Shown: in pieces, positions 11,037 to 21,429 of the stretch | How positions within the stretch are numbered: the stretch's first letter is position 1 | How the letters are laid out: each line of letters starts with the position of its first letter | Source: Ditylenchus dipsaci | Lineage: Eukaryota; Nematoda; Chromadorea; Rhabditida; Anguinidae | Direction: 5' to 3' | Assembly (NCBI GenBank): GCA_004194705.1 | Contig: SADC01000909.1 | Location: 310,001 to 374,000 of the forward strand | Length of the DNA: 64,000 nt | Notes under the pieces: model-generated | Told to the model about the DNA's origin: nothing | Database searches by the model: none | What the model saw: the letters and a program-made list of their open reading frames with translations, nothing else | Program-made: the position numbers and the translations under genes

Positions 11037-11413
11037 GATTAAGGGCTGTATTGGGAGGGAAGGGAATAAAAGGGGCCACTAATCATAGAGGGCCCCTAAC
11101 AAGAAGATGTTGAACATAGTTTTAAATACTGGGGCCTACCGCATAAATAGACTCTGGTATGCATGCTTTTTCATGCATCCAGAGTCACTTTCGAGTGATT
11201 TGTGTCTAAGGTATGTGGGTGTGCGCATCTTAACTCCAAGCCCCCAAGCCCCTGCGCCCCCGAAGGGGGCGCAGGGGGCTTGAGAGTTAGAGATGCGCGC
11301 ACTCACTTACCTTAGACATGATTCCGAGAAGTACTCTTGATCAAAAAATGCGTATAGAGTCTCTTTTTGCCACGGCCCAGTTGAAAAACATGGTGAGGCA
11401 GTCGAAGAATACA
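11037..11413. repeat. Dispersed repeat R1 with a GC hairpin
   Basis: Contains GGGCTGTATTGGGAGGGAAG, TGGTATGCATGCTTTTTCATGC, a perfect hairpin around CTGCGCCCCCGAAGGGGGCG (centre near 11262) and TTACCTTAGACATGATTCCG. Other copies or pieces lie at 14195-14410, 17718-17945, 47125-47760 and 50755-50850. R1 recurs inside other TIR elements, so it inserts into, or is carried by, several families. Confidence 0.7.
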
Positions 11414-13716
11414 TACCGTAAATTCTTTAAAACAAGACCATGGTCTTTTATTTTTCAACCCCATGGAGACATGGTCGTTTATTAGAGAGTGGTCGTTAAT
11501 TAGAGAGTGGTCTTTTATTTTTCAACCTATCAGAGCCAAAGACACCGTTAAAAATTTTGCATATATTTTGAAAATTGACAAAACTTTTGTTCAAAAATCT
11601 TTTCGTTGTGAAAAGAATTCAAACAAACGAAAATCAGTGTTCAAATTTCTGCTCATTCCTTCAGTTGGTTTCTGTCGGTTGGTAGTGTTTTTTCTTGCAA
11701 AGCTTTCTTTTTCAGTTGAGAATGAGCGAACGAGAGCGAGAGCATGATGAGGAGTCAGTTCCTGATAGAAACGTGGGTACTTTAGCTTCTTTCTCTTTTC
11801 ATTTTTTCCATTGGTTTTTAGGCACTGATCTTTGTCGATGAAGAGCTCCAACTGCACGACGACGAGGGAACGCCAAAGTATAGCAAAAAGCGACAGTACT
11901 ACGATGCAGCTACCAAACTGGAAGCGATCAATTTTGCTCGGGAAAAGCGTTCGATCAAGTCAGGGCACTTCAACGTTCAAGCTGCAGCGAAGAAGTATGG
12001 CGTCCAAAGAGTTCGAATCAGAGAATGGATTGCGCACGAGCGCGAGCTGAAGCAACAAGTGTAAGAATTTTGCAGTTTTGTGCCTTTGAACTAAAAAATC
12101 CTTTAGTAATACTCCTGGCGGAAGCAAGCGAAAGAAGCTGGATGGCGGTGGAAGGCAAGTCTCTTTCCCTGAACTCGACGTGCAACTGGCTGAGTGGATC
12201 AGGGATAAGCGCGAAAATAAGCAACCTGTATCTCGAAGAATCATCAGAAATAAAGCAGCGGAACTATTTCGTGGAACAGACTTGAAGGTAAGTTGAACTT
12301 TGAAGGAACTTTAAAGAACTTACTGATCTTTTCAGGTTTCCGTTGGATGGCTAACAAGTTTTCTGCAGCGCAACAACTTTGTTCTTCGCAGAGTGACAAC
12401 AACTGCTCAAAAGCCACCGGATAACTATGCTGAAGCCATTGCTAAGTTTGTCGTGCATGTCGAGGATTTGCGGAAGAAGAACAAGTTCTCTCAAGTGATT
12501 GCTATGGATGAGACCGCCGTTTGGTTTGACTGTCCCGATGGAAGATGCATCGATACTAAGGGAACGAATGACGTAAGGGTTTATTGGTCTTGCTTACATC
12601 GATTATTCGTTTGTATCTAGGTGACGGTCTTGACTACTGGTCATGAGAAAATGAGAGTAACGGTGTGTCTAGCTGCCCGTAGCGATGGAACGAAGCTACT
12701 CCGTTTGTGCTTGTCAATAGGAAGAGGCCAGTGCCGAAGATCGAAGAAGACTTCAAGAACAAGCTCGTCATTTCATGGAACGGTTCAGTCTGGATGGACG
12801 ACAAAACAACCGAGGATTTTCTGCGAAAAGTTGTCAAAGGAGGCGGTACCTTTGGTGGAAGACGACTATTGGTCTGGGATGCTTTTGCGGCACACAAGAG
12901 CAAGGGCACAATGGCGGTTCTCAGAGAGCTGAAGCTTGACGCAGCTTACATACCGGGAGGTTGCACTAAGTTCATTCAGGTGTGATTGTTTACTAATAGA
13001 GTAATTTTAAACTTGCTTATTTTTCTTCAGGCGCCTGATGTCAGTTGGAATAAGCCGTTCAAGGGCCATATTCGGGACTATTACACGACCTGGATGACAA
13101 ACGATGCCGACAAGCAGTATACAGCAGGGGGAAATCCAAAGGCACCTGCATTGGAACTTATCTTAAGCTGGGTGGATCGGGCATGGAATCAAATCTCAAA
13201 GGAACTTATCATCAAGTCGTTTGAAGGTTTCTTTTTGATTTGGTTTCTCTAATCACCTCTCACTCTTTTAGCGTGCGCTCTCAGTACCCCAACTGACGGT
13301 TCTGGAGATGGCAAAATCGCATGCTTCAAGCCAGAGGGATCGATCGGCGCTAGAGGAATTGACATCCTCCGCAAAATTCGGGCTCAGCAAAACGCTCTTG
13401 ATGGACGAAACGACTTTGAAGAAGCGGGCATTGAAGAAGGAGAGATCAGTTTCGAAGATGTAAATGAGGACGAGAATTTGTTGTTTGATGTTTAAATATG
13501 GGTTGTGCTTTGCTGAATAAAATCTTTCTCAAAAAATAAGCATGTAGTAAAAAGTGGTCGTTTATTTTTCAACACCCCTAGATACATGGTCGTTTATTAG
13601 AGAGTGGTCGTTTATTAAAGAGTGGTCTTTTATTTTTCAACCCCCTGGGGACATGGTCGTTTATTAGAGAGTGGTCGTTAATTAGAGAGTGGTCTTCTTT
13701 TAAAGAATATACGGTA
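11414..13716 (+). mobile_element. pogo/Tigger-type transposon (2.3 kb)
   Basis: The left end TACCGTAAATTCTTTAAAA (11414) is mirrored at the right end (13691-13716), which differs at only two of 26 positions. TA at both outer edges fits a TA target duplication. Inside both ends are direct, not inverted, copies of ATGGTCGTTTATTAGAGAGT, two at the left and several at 13550-13690, which are candidate transposase-binding arrays. The interior encodes a seven-exon DDE_1-type transposase. Confidence 0.85.
11722..13495 (+). CDS. pogo-type (DDE_1/CENP-B-like) transposase
   Basis: Exons: 11722-11772, 11822-12060, 12107-12287, 12336-12572, 12621-12979, 13031-13226 and 13272-13495, with introns of about 45-51 nt. 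The N-terminal half has a basic helix-turn-helix region (AINFAREKRSIKSGHFNVQA, then AAKKYGVQRVRIREWI), as in psq/CENP-B-N domains, and a second DNA-binding region (LAEWIRDKR, then GWLTSFLQRNNF) as in HTH_Tnp_Tc5. The catalytic core shows MDETAVWFD (first Asp), LLVWDAFAAHKS (second Asp) and APDVSWNKPFK (third Asp). The C-terminal FEACALSTPTDGSGDG matches the SF-x(2)-CG-x(n)-DG-[ST] block of the family. Exon 5 has a one-base frame break near 12685-12700, where the downstream frame resumes at PFVLVNRKRPVPK; a missing A in the GAAG stretch would repair it. AATAAA follows the stop at about 13515. If the break is a sequencing error the element could be autonomous. Confidence 0.85.
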
Positions 13717-14190
13717 TACTTTTTCTCTGTATGATATTCCGAAAGAGCCTATAGAAATGTGATTTGCAGAGAAAAAATTCAGCAAATATCAATCAGACCA
13801 ATCAAAGAAAAATCCAAAATCATGGATTCTAGACAAAAAGCAGGTTTTAGACAGGCTTTGACCTGCAACTCAACTGCAATAGCTGTTTAACCCTGCGTTT
13901 ATGATCTTCTTAAATTAATAATAGCCTGAGGATCATTTTGACACTAAACTTGTAAATAAGATACAGAAAAAAGGTTTAAAAAATATGGTATGCACCCAGT
14001 GGGATTCGAACCTGTGACCTAGGCGATGAGTATATGAATGTTCCACAAAGTATTCACATACCCTTCAGTTTGGATTAACTTATTACAAAAACCGATTCTG
14101 TAAATTAATTTTTTAGTATTTTTACGACTGAAAAAATTGTCTTTTGGTCAGACTTTGATAATTGGTCGGCAGTTGGGATGGTCGGCAGAT
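13717..14190. repeat. AT-rich spacer with a tRNA-like fragment (minus strand)
   Basis: At 13990-14020 the minus strand reads AGGTCACAGGTTCGAATCCC, a good Pol III B-box followed by a 3' A/T-rich tail, as in tRNA-derived SINEs. No cloverleaf can be completed upstream. No gene is present. Confidence 0.45.
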
Positions 14191-14194
14191 GTCC

Positions 14195-14515
14195 TTTTAC
14201 CCAGGAGTTGAGATGCGCACACCCACATACCTTAGACTTGATTCCGAGTAGCACTCTTGATCAAAAAATGCGTATAGAGTCTCTTTTTGCCACGGCCCAG
14301 TTGAAAAACATGGTGAGGCAGTCGAAGAGTACATATATTTACTTTTCTATTGTTTCTGCCATAAAAGTGTTCCCCTTTTATTCCCTTCTCCTCCCAATAC
14401 AGCCCTGATAATGTCCTGTAGCCACAAAAAACGACCAGGAAGAAAGTTTCTGTAAAAAAAGCTAATGCAATGGCAAATCTGTGAAACAAAAATAATCTTA
14501 TATAAAATGTTAAAA
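14195..14515. repeat. Repeat R1, second copy
   Basis: Shares GAGATGCGCACACCCACATA, TTGATCAAAAAATGCGTATA and AAACATGGTGAGGCAGTCGA with 11290-11413, and ends with CTCCTCCCAATACAGCCCT, the complement of the R1 left end. Confidence 0.65.
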
Positions 14516-14553
14516 ATTTGCGCAAATGTCTTGTGCGCAAATGGGTGGTAACG

Positions 14554-14640
14554 CAGTCAAACCTCTTTGACCCGACACACCTCAGAGGGCTGGCCTCAGG
14601 GGGTCAGGTTATCGGGGTGTCGGGTTGAAGAGGTTTGACG
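14554..14640. repeat. Short pogo-type MITE, 87 bp
   Basis: CAGTCAAACCTCTTTGACCC at the left is mirrored by the right end, whose complement begins CGTCAAACCTCTTCAACCCG. Starting with CAGT and being a near-complete hairpin fits Tc1/mariner-pogo MITEs. Confidence 0.65.
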
Positions 14641-14746
14641 GTACTTGATAAAAGATTTAAAAAATAATTTCGGAATAAAAAAGTGTCCCGCGCTCATTTG
14701 AATTTGCCGAATTCCCATTGTCATCAACAAGTATGGTCCTTTAAAA

Positions 14747-15441
14747 GGCTCTAGGTCAATTGGTCTACGGTCAATTGATCTACAGGTCAATTGATCTACG
14801 GTCAATTGGTCTACGGTCAATTGATCTACAAATTGATTTAAACAAGCTTTTTTGTTCTAAATGTCTGGTTACCCACGTGGGTGGCCACTCTCATTTGACT
14901 TTTTTTCTTAATTTTTTCAGCCTTTGAAGCTCTAGGTAAACTCCCTCCCTACAAATTCCCTGTCTACATATTTTACATATTCCACTCTGGTGAATTCTTA
15001 TTAAAAATAAAATCAAAATCAAAATCAAGACAAAATCTGCCTAAATAGGCCGATTTTCAGGGGGCAACTATTTTTAAACCCCCCTCCTAGGGGGGGGGGA
15101 GGCTACTATTAGAGGGCGGCTACAATTATAGGGGGGACTACTATTAGAGTAAATACGGTATATAGGTTGGCAAAGGATGGTTTGGGGTGGTTTAAGGTGG
15201 TTTATGGTGGTCGAGGTGATCTGAGATAGTATGGTTTGTTAACTAGATAAAAGCTGAAAATTAAAAAAAAATCAAATGAGAGTGGGTAACCGGACATTTA
15301 GAACAAAAAAGCTTGTTTAAATCAATTTGTAGATCAATTGACCTGTAGATCAATTGACCGTAGACCAATTGACCGTAGATCAATTGACCTGTAGATCAAT
15401 TGACCGTAGACCAATTGACCGTAGATCAATTGACCGCACGC
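14747..15441. mobile_element. Foldback-like element with GTCAATTGATCTAC arrays and 9-bp TSD
   Basis: The left arm holds five to six tandem copies of a 15-16 bp unit, GGTCAATTGATCTAC(A/G). The right arm (15330-15436) holds the inverted array. Unique inner arms (AACAAGCTTTTTTGTTCTAAAT and complement) extend the fold. Direct repeats CCTTTAAAA at 14738-14746 and 15442-15450 flank it exactly. The core contains GGTTTAGGGTGG-like repeats and a right end of an ACCGTATTT-type MITE at about 15135-15157. Confidence 0.8.
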
Positions 15442-16594
15442 CCTTTAAAATATTGTACGTGTTGAATTTTTAGTCAGCGACAGATTGCGACAATTTTGAT
15501 TTCGAGATACTTACAATTTTCATTAATTTAGCTTTTGCATGGTTTTGACGATAAGAAGGCTTATGCTCTCTGTACAGTTAATATTTAATTTTGAAATTTA
15601 TTGTTATTCACTTAATTAATTGCTAGTTTGGGCTCAGTGAAGGGATAGACAAACCTGTGCATATATTCCAGGGTATATTATTATCCATTTTTTAAATTTT
15701 AATTTTCAAATTAATTTTGTACTTTTAGGCAAGGTTGAAGGGAGTATTGTACCGCCTCGCGGTCCAACCAATTTTGGTTGGGACCCGTGCTTCGAACCAA
15801 GTGGTTTCAGTCAGACCTTTGCTGAAATGTCTGCTGAAATGAAAAATTCTATTTCCCATAGGTAAGGATTTCGAGCATGAGTGTAATTAATCGGCATGAG
15901 ATGTTCAGAAGCCTTGCACTCCAGCAGCTGAAAGCTCATTTTGAAAAGTGATCTACTTTTTCAGTCAAACTTATAAATTCTTTTGTCTTGTTTTAATTAG
16001 AAAAATAATGGTGCATACTTGTTTCAGAATTTTTATTCTAAAGACCACAAGGCAAATGTGCCACAAAAAAATTAGGAAAACATATACTACGAGGGTCGGG
16101 AATCGGCGCCTGTACATACATTTTTGCTGACAATTGCTTACAATAAGTACCTGCTTAGCGTGCTTGATTTGCTTACAAATTTCTTTTTAAATTCAAACTT
16201 GACTTTACATTTTAAGTCCCTCTCGAGGAAAAAATATTTTAATTTAGTCCGGATTTTCCTGATCCTAATCGTATGGCTTCATAAAATAGATAATTCGCCT
16301 GTTAAAATTGACTTTTACAAGTTGCCCTTTTTTGAACGAAAGCTAACATCTTGGAGAACACGGTATATGTAGTAACAAAAATGTTTTTGCCATCTATAAC
16401 CTATTTGTTGGCCTCCGAAGTCAAAAAAGCGTGACCCCGTTCCGATCCAAATACTATGAACTTCATAAAATAGGTATATCCTCTATTAGAATTCACTTTT
16501 TCGGCCGCTCCTTTTCTTAATGAAAGCTGACATACTTAGGAACACGATAATTTTAGCGACAAAAATGATTTTCCTCTCTACGACTCCTTTTGGC
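15442..16594. other. Spacer without recognised genes
   Basis: Contains a tandem-like pair of segments starting TTTTTGGCCTCCGAAG (about 16390-16480 and 16540-16600, the second split by an insertion). The open frames at 15948-16372 are AT-rich and show no motif. Confidence 0.4.
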
Positions 16595-16602
16595 CTCCGA
16601 AG

Positions 16603-18454
16603 CAGTGCTCGGAAGTCGTACTCGTAGTTCGTAGTCGTACTGGTATCGTACTCGTACTACGAATACGAGTACGAAGTATGAGAGAGAAAAAATTAGGTAC
16701 GACTACGAAGTACGAAAGAGAAAAAAGGTCGATACGAGTACGAGGCTAAATTTACCAGGCTATACCCCACCACTCAATCAACCTTGACCCGTCCAGTGAA
16801 TCAGCTTGGGGGACCAAGGCAAAATTTTTTCATTTTTATTTTTTCAATTTCAAATCTTAAAGTAAGTCTTGAAATCACTTTATTTACACTTTTAAATCAT
16901 TATGATGCGAAAAAATTATCGGTAATGAAAAATGAAAAAAAATTGTCTTGCTCCTCCAAGCTGATTCACTGGTGGGGGTCAAGGTTAATTGAGTGGTGGG
17001 GGTAAAGGTAAAGTGCTCTCGAGTACGAAGAATAGGAAGTACGAACGCCGAGTACGATGTACGATAAGCAAAGTACGAATCTTACATTTACTGAAGTTTG
17101 CTTGCGAGCCTTTTATACTTGAAATTCTAATTCCTATGCGTGCACACCTTATTTTTTACTCCATTTTCAGTGTGTTAACTCACGTCTAGGCCCAAAAGTA
17201 TCGAACACTCGATCACAACCATTTTCAGCACTGCTTTTCTGCCATCAGCTGCCTTAAATTTGGCAATCTAATGCGGAGGAAGCAAAATAAAGGAAAACCA
17301 GCCAAAAACATATACAGGGGCCCCAAGAAATTTGATACACTTTGAAGAGTCATAACTTTTTTTCTGGAGTGAATTTTAAAAAACTGTCAACGCAGATCGA
17401 CTCAGAATTGCGTGACAATTTTTTTGGTATATAAAGTCAAAAACACGATTTTCGCTTGGTCCCCGCTGTGGTTTGGACCTTGCCCATCCAGAGACCATCC
17501 AAAGTCCAAGACCCGAAACACAAGGGGACCAAGCAAAATCACTTTTTCGTGTGTTTTAGCATCTTTAACGTACAGAAAACATGTTTTTAGGTGACGGAAA
17601 CCATTTTCGGAAAAAATATTTTTTGAAAATTTTGACTTTTTGCCTTGGGGGACTAAGGTAAGCCATCCTAAAAGGTATCCAGATACCTTAAAAAAGTGTT
17701 CGAACATAGTTTGTTAACTGGGGCCTACCGCATAAAGAAACTCTGGTATGCATGCATTTTTCATGCATCCAGAGTCTGTTTTTGAGTGATTGGTCTCTAA
17801 GGTATGAGAGTGTGCGCATCTCAACTCCAAGCCCCATGCGCCCCCTTCGGGATGATTCCGCGTAGAGATGATTCCGAGAAATACTCTTGATAATAAATGC
17901 ATCTAGAGACTCTTTTTTGCCCAACTCCAGTGACAAAAACAAGGTAGAATACCCTAAAACATGGTTTGCCGGGGTCCCCCAAGGCAAAAAGTCAAAATTT
18001 TCAAAAAAAACTTTGCTAGAAATGGTCTTCCGCCACCTTAAAACATGTTTTCTGTACGTTAAAGATGCTAAAACACACGAAAAAGTGGTTGAAACCGATT
18101 TTTAGGAAGAGTTCTAATACCGTACTCCGGCCAAAAGCAGGTTTCAGGTAGTGTTCTGGAAAGCAACTCAGTCAAGATAGTTCTTCAACCGTGCGCTGAT
18201 GATGTTTTCCGATAGCTAACAGACTGAGGCTCATTTTGATACAAAATTTACTTGTAAAAAAGTCAAGTGCGACAAAAGTACGAGTAAAAAATCCAGGTAC
18301 GACAAAAACACGATACGACTACGACTCGTTTTTTAGCTGGTACTACGAGTACGAAATACGAGACCAAAAATCAAGAGGTACAACTACGAGTATGAGAGCA
18401 AAAAAATGGAGGTACGAAGTACGAGTACGACAAAATTCAAAATTCCGACCGCTG
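16603..18454. mobile_element. hAT-like non-autonomous element with TACGAG arrays
   Basis: The ends are CAGTGCTCGGAA at the left and TTCCGACCGCTG at the right (complement CAGCGGTCGGAA), a typical hAT start. It is flanked by CTCCGAAG (16595-16602) and CTCCGAAA (18455-18462), 8-bp copies differing at the last base. Just inside each end are long arrays of GTACGAGTACGA units (16610-16745 and 18245-18440, with more at 17020-17075). The core carries repeat R1 and the GACCAAGGCAAAA motif. There is no transposase. Confidence 0.82.
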
Positions 18455-18505
18455 CTCCGAAATCAAAAAAAGCGTGACATCCCCGTCCCAAATACTACAT
18501 AGAGA

Positions 18506-19068
18506 CATACCTGCACGGGCGCCGGCGCCGGGCGCCGGCGCTGGCTAAAAAATCTTAACAGTCGGGTGCCGGCGCCAGCGCCGGCGCCCGGAGCCACTTC
18601 AGCTGCGGCGCCGGCGCTCGGCGCCACTTCAGCTGCGGCGCCGGCGCCTGAATGTTAAGATTTCAGCTGTCTTGACAATGTTTTAGTAAATTCAAAATTT
18701 TCTCAGATTTTTTGCAGACAAGTTATTTTTAATCTTATAGTAAATTTTTATTTTTTATGTTTATCACATGTAAATCACAAAGTTTCATCACCGGTTTTTG
18801 CTTTTTTTTGATGTTCTTCACTATCTGATGAAGGTAGTTATCCACTATTTCCTCGACTCGTTGTTCATTTTCCTAATACAAAAAATTTCTATTTACAAAC
18901 ATAAAATGTTAGATTAGTCTTTGTTACATTCTATTATTTTATTTACAAAATGGCTTGATGCCGGCGCCTGGCGCCGTATTTCTACTTTTAGGCGTCGGCG
19001 CCGACGCCCGGCGCCGAATAAATTGTGGCCCGGCGCCCGGCGCCGATTTTTCTCAGCGTGCAGGTATG
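18506..19068. mobile_element. GGCGCC-ended element, complete copy, 8-bp TSD
   Basis: The TIR is CATACCTGCACG at the left and CGTGCAGGTATG at the right, a perfect 12-bp inverted repeat. Exact 8-bp direct repeats CATAGAGA occupy 18498-18505 and 19069-19076. Dense GGCGCC/GCCGGC arrays lie at 18519-18650 and 18960-19045, with an AT-rich non-coding core between them. The 8-bp duplication suggests a hAT-type mobiliser. Confidence 0.9.
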
Positions 19069-19080
19069 CATAGAGATATA

Positions 19081-20160
19081 CAGTCGACGCTCTCCATAAC
19101 GGACCCCTCCATAACGGACAGCTCTCCATAACGGACAGAAAATTCGGTTTGGTTGGTTTCTATTGAAATTGACTGGAAGGAACGTTCTACATAACGGACG
19201 CTCTACATAACGGACGCTCTTTATAACGGACAGAAATGCCGGTCCCACTAAATAAATGACTCTCTCCATAACGGACTGACTATATATTCGCTCATATTTC
19301 AACAAAAAATTATGCCTTAGCACGAAAATGTTCAGCCGATTTTCGCAAATGCAATATATTTTTGGCTTAGAAAGGCTTTTTCTGAAAAAAATGTTGCTCT
19401 TACCTTTTGATACCGTTTTTATGTTATCGTTGCCCCTGAATGATATGTTTTGTTTCGGCATCAAGATGGCTACTCCTAGAAAAAAGCGACTTGTCATCCT
19501 GCTGCAGGAGAAAATATCATCGAAGCAGCAGAAAACAAAAACAAAGCAATTTAGATGAGAAAAATAAGCACAGACTTTCGACTTATCTGTACTCGGATTT
19601 CTAAAAGAAAACATAAAAAAGATGTTTATGATATATGTCTTCTTTTTAATATAATAAAAAAGATTGAAAATCAAAGGTGTCTGTGTATTAGTCTCGAAAA
19701 AGTCATGGGTGATGTTAAGCTTGTGACCAGGGTGGTATACTCGACAATTACCTCAGCCATCAGCCTCAGCCGGCTGAGGTCTCAAAATTATTCTCAGCCT
19801 CAGCCGTCAGCCAGGCTTAAAATTTTTCTCAGCCATCAGCCGGCTGAGGCTCAGTTTAACCTCAGCCGGCTGAAGTCAGCCGGCTGAGGTCACCAACCTG
19901 CTTATGACCTTAGAAAGTTCCCCTTTTCACTATGTATCAGAAAAAGTTTTTTAAGTATATCAGTGTGTACCAGTTTTTTTCTGTTTTTTGAATTAATGAA
20001 CTTCTAAACCAAACTTAGTATTCTAAACTCTCTATAACGGACAAAATTATTTATCTAGAAAAATTCGGCTCTCCATAACGGACGTTCTACATAACGGACG
20101 CTCTCCATAACGGACGGCTGAGCGCGGTCCCTTCGGGTCCGTTATGGAGAGCGTCGACTG
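19081..20160. mobile_element. pogo-type element with CATAACGGAC arrays
   Basis: The left end CAGTCGACGCTCTCCATAAC is mirrored exactly at the right end (GTTATGGAGAGCGTCGACTG), with TA on both sides. CTCTCCATAACGGAC units are repeated five to seven times at each end. An ATG at about 19468 opens MATPRKKRLVILLQEKI, reminiscent of the start of a pogo-type DNA-binding domain, but no transposase follows; it is probably an internal deletion derivative. A 173-bp hAT-type MITE is inserted at 19728-19900. Confidence 0.85.
19728..19900. mobile_element. hAT-type MITE (CAGGGTGGTATAC family), 173 bp
   Basis: Begins CAGGGTGGTATACTCGACAA and ends GGTCACCAACCTG. Flanked by CTTGTGAC (19720-19727) and CTTATGAC (19901-19908), an 8-bp duplication with one mismatch. 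The body is a dense set of CAGCCGGCTGAGG palindromes. The same family occurs at 31086-31246 and 40706-40866. Confidence 0.8.
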
Positions 20161-20162
20161 TA

Positions 20163-20550
20163 GTCGACTCTTGATAAAGGCCATTTTAATACAAGAAGAC
20201 TTTGGAAAGCAACTGTTTTGAAAATCGGGACAGTGCTTCCATATAAGAGCACTCTTGATATTAGACCACTTGCAGTCGGTCCAGAGGGTGGTCTTATATG
20301 CACAATTGACATTGCATACACCAGTACACACCAATTTAATCTAACTTGTTTAGTCCCTAGTTTCTTAAACTCGGGTTTTCAGATTGCGCCTAAGAGCTGT
20401 GCAATACAGAGCACTCAAAAAGCGAAGAGATTCCATCGAATGGGGCCAAACTAGTGCAGACGCCGATCAGAAAACATCAGCTACTTTCAACAAATTTATT
20501 TCGGGTTTTCACAATCATGAGCATTTGATAAAATTCTCCAAATTGATAAT
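20163..20550. other. Short intergenic region, 3' side of the BOULE-like gene
   Basis: Holds remnants of GACTCTTGATAAAGGCC-type repeat and a reversed polyadenylation signal (TTTATT at about 20486) that would serve the minus-strand gene. Nothing else is seen. Confidence 0.4.
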
Positions 20551-21285
20551 TCAACAATAGTACTGCTGGTGCTGATATTGCGTAGGATACTGCGGCGCAC
20601 TCGGGTAGACAAAGGTCTGCGAGCTTGAGAATGGCGGCGACGGAACATAGTAGTAGGGCATCGGCTGATTCAAGTAGTACGGAGGCATCGACTGCTGACC
20701 AGCGACAGAAGGAAAGCTGAAACTGAACGCGAAGCAGGACTTAATGGAGGCGCGTACCCATTACCTAAGAAATGGATAAAAGGACCCTAAATGTATTTGA
20801 AACACAACAAACCAGGCTGGAAATTCTGTTTCATGGCTGGACCCAAACGAAGGAGACAGTTCTTAAGCACGAACTGCTGCGGATTCTGGAGTGAGATTGT
20901 AAGCGAGTGAGAAGTATTAACGAAAAAAACATACCGCTGCCAGAATGGTATTGCTCACGTTCCCACTGCTTTCGAAAGTGACGAAACCGAACTTCTTGGA
21001 GATTCCATTGAAATCCTTAACCACATTGACAGAAGCCACATCAGCGAACTTGTTGAAGAACTCTCGCAAATCATCCTCAGTAGTCTAAAGTACAGAAAGT
21101 AAATTTAGCAAGCGAATTCAAAGCCTTACATCAGGAGACAATCCACCCACAAAGATGCGATTCGGAACATACTTCTTCTCCGGCAGAGCAACACCACTGT
21201 ATCCTTGAGCATATCCAATTGGCGAAGGAGGAGCACACAAAGGATAATTTCCATTTAACGAGTTCACAAACCGTTGAGACGACAT
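20551..21285 (-). CDS. BOULE/DAZ-like RNA-binding protein (single RRM)
   Basis: Exons on the minus strand: 21285-21130 (ATG), 21084-20935, 20885-20813 and 20764-20551 (stop 20553-20551), about 197 residues. One RRM spans roughly residues 42-125: RNP2 is RIFVGGL, RNP1 is KKFGFVTF. The stretch GISKKFGFVTF and the later LRLGPAMKQ match the DAZ-family signature G-V/I-S-K-x-x-G-F-V-[ST]-F and L-G-P-A-x-[RK]-x-Q; this family regulates translation in germ cells. The C-terminal tail is rich in Tyr, Gln and Pro (PYYYVPSPPFSSSQTF, then QYQHQQYYC). In the last exon the frame must slip by one base near 20715-20730 to reach that tail from APPLSPASRSVSAF, again a probable indel error. Stop codons precede the ATG. 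A different RRM family such as Musashi/DAZAP is less likely because of the LGPA motif. Confidence 0.85.
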
Positions 21286-21429
21286 ACTTTTCAACTTCAG
21301 TTAAAAGCCAATCTGGAAGAAACAAAGATTTTGTAGTGACATAGACATCCGATAATTTATGATGCGACACCACAAAAAAATGTAAAAAGTGTTGCAAATA
21401 TAATATTTGGAGAACTTAATGCATAATAA

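Larger units (their letters stand above)
9861..14551. mobile_element. Large TIR unit bounded by TTTGCGCAAA ends, with insertions
   Basis: The left end TTACTACCCATTTGCGCAAA (9861) is mirrored at 14516-14551, where the complement begins TTACCACCCATTTGCGCACA. The ends match those of the 3841-5237 element, so both belong to one family. The interior holds a CCAAGTGG fold-back, a spacer-minisatellite, repeat R1 and the pogo element. Whether this 4.7-kb unit moved as one element, or two solo ends happen to face each other, cannot be decided from one copy. Confidence 0.5.

Noticed and set aside
13985..14025. tRNA gene on the minus strand
   Set aside because: A good B-box and 3' half are present but no A-box or acceptor pairing can be completed; SINE-like fragment instead.
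19328..19674. Overlapping frames as a complete pogo transposase
   Set aside because: Only a possible first 17 residues resemble the family; no catalytic motif follows.
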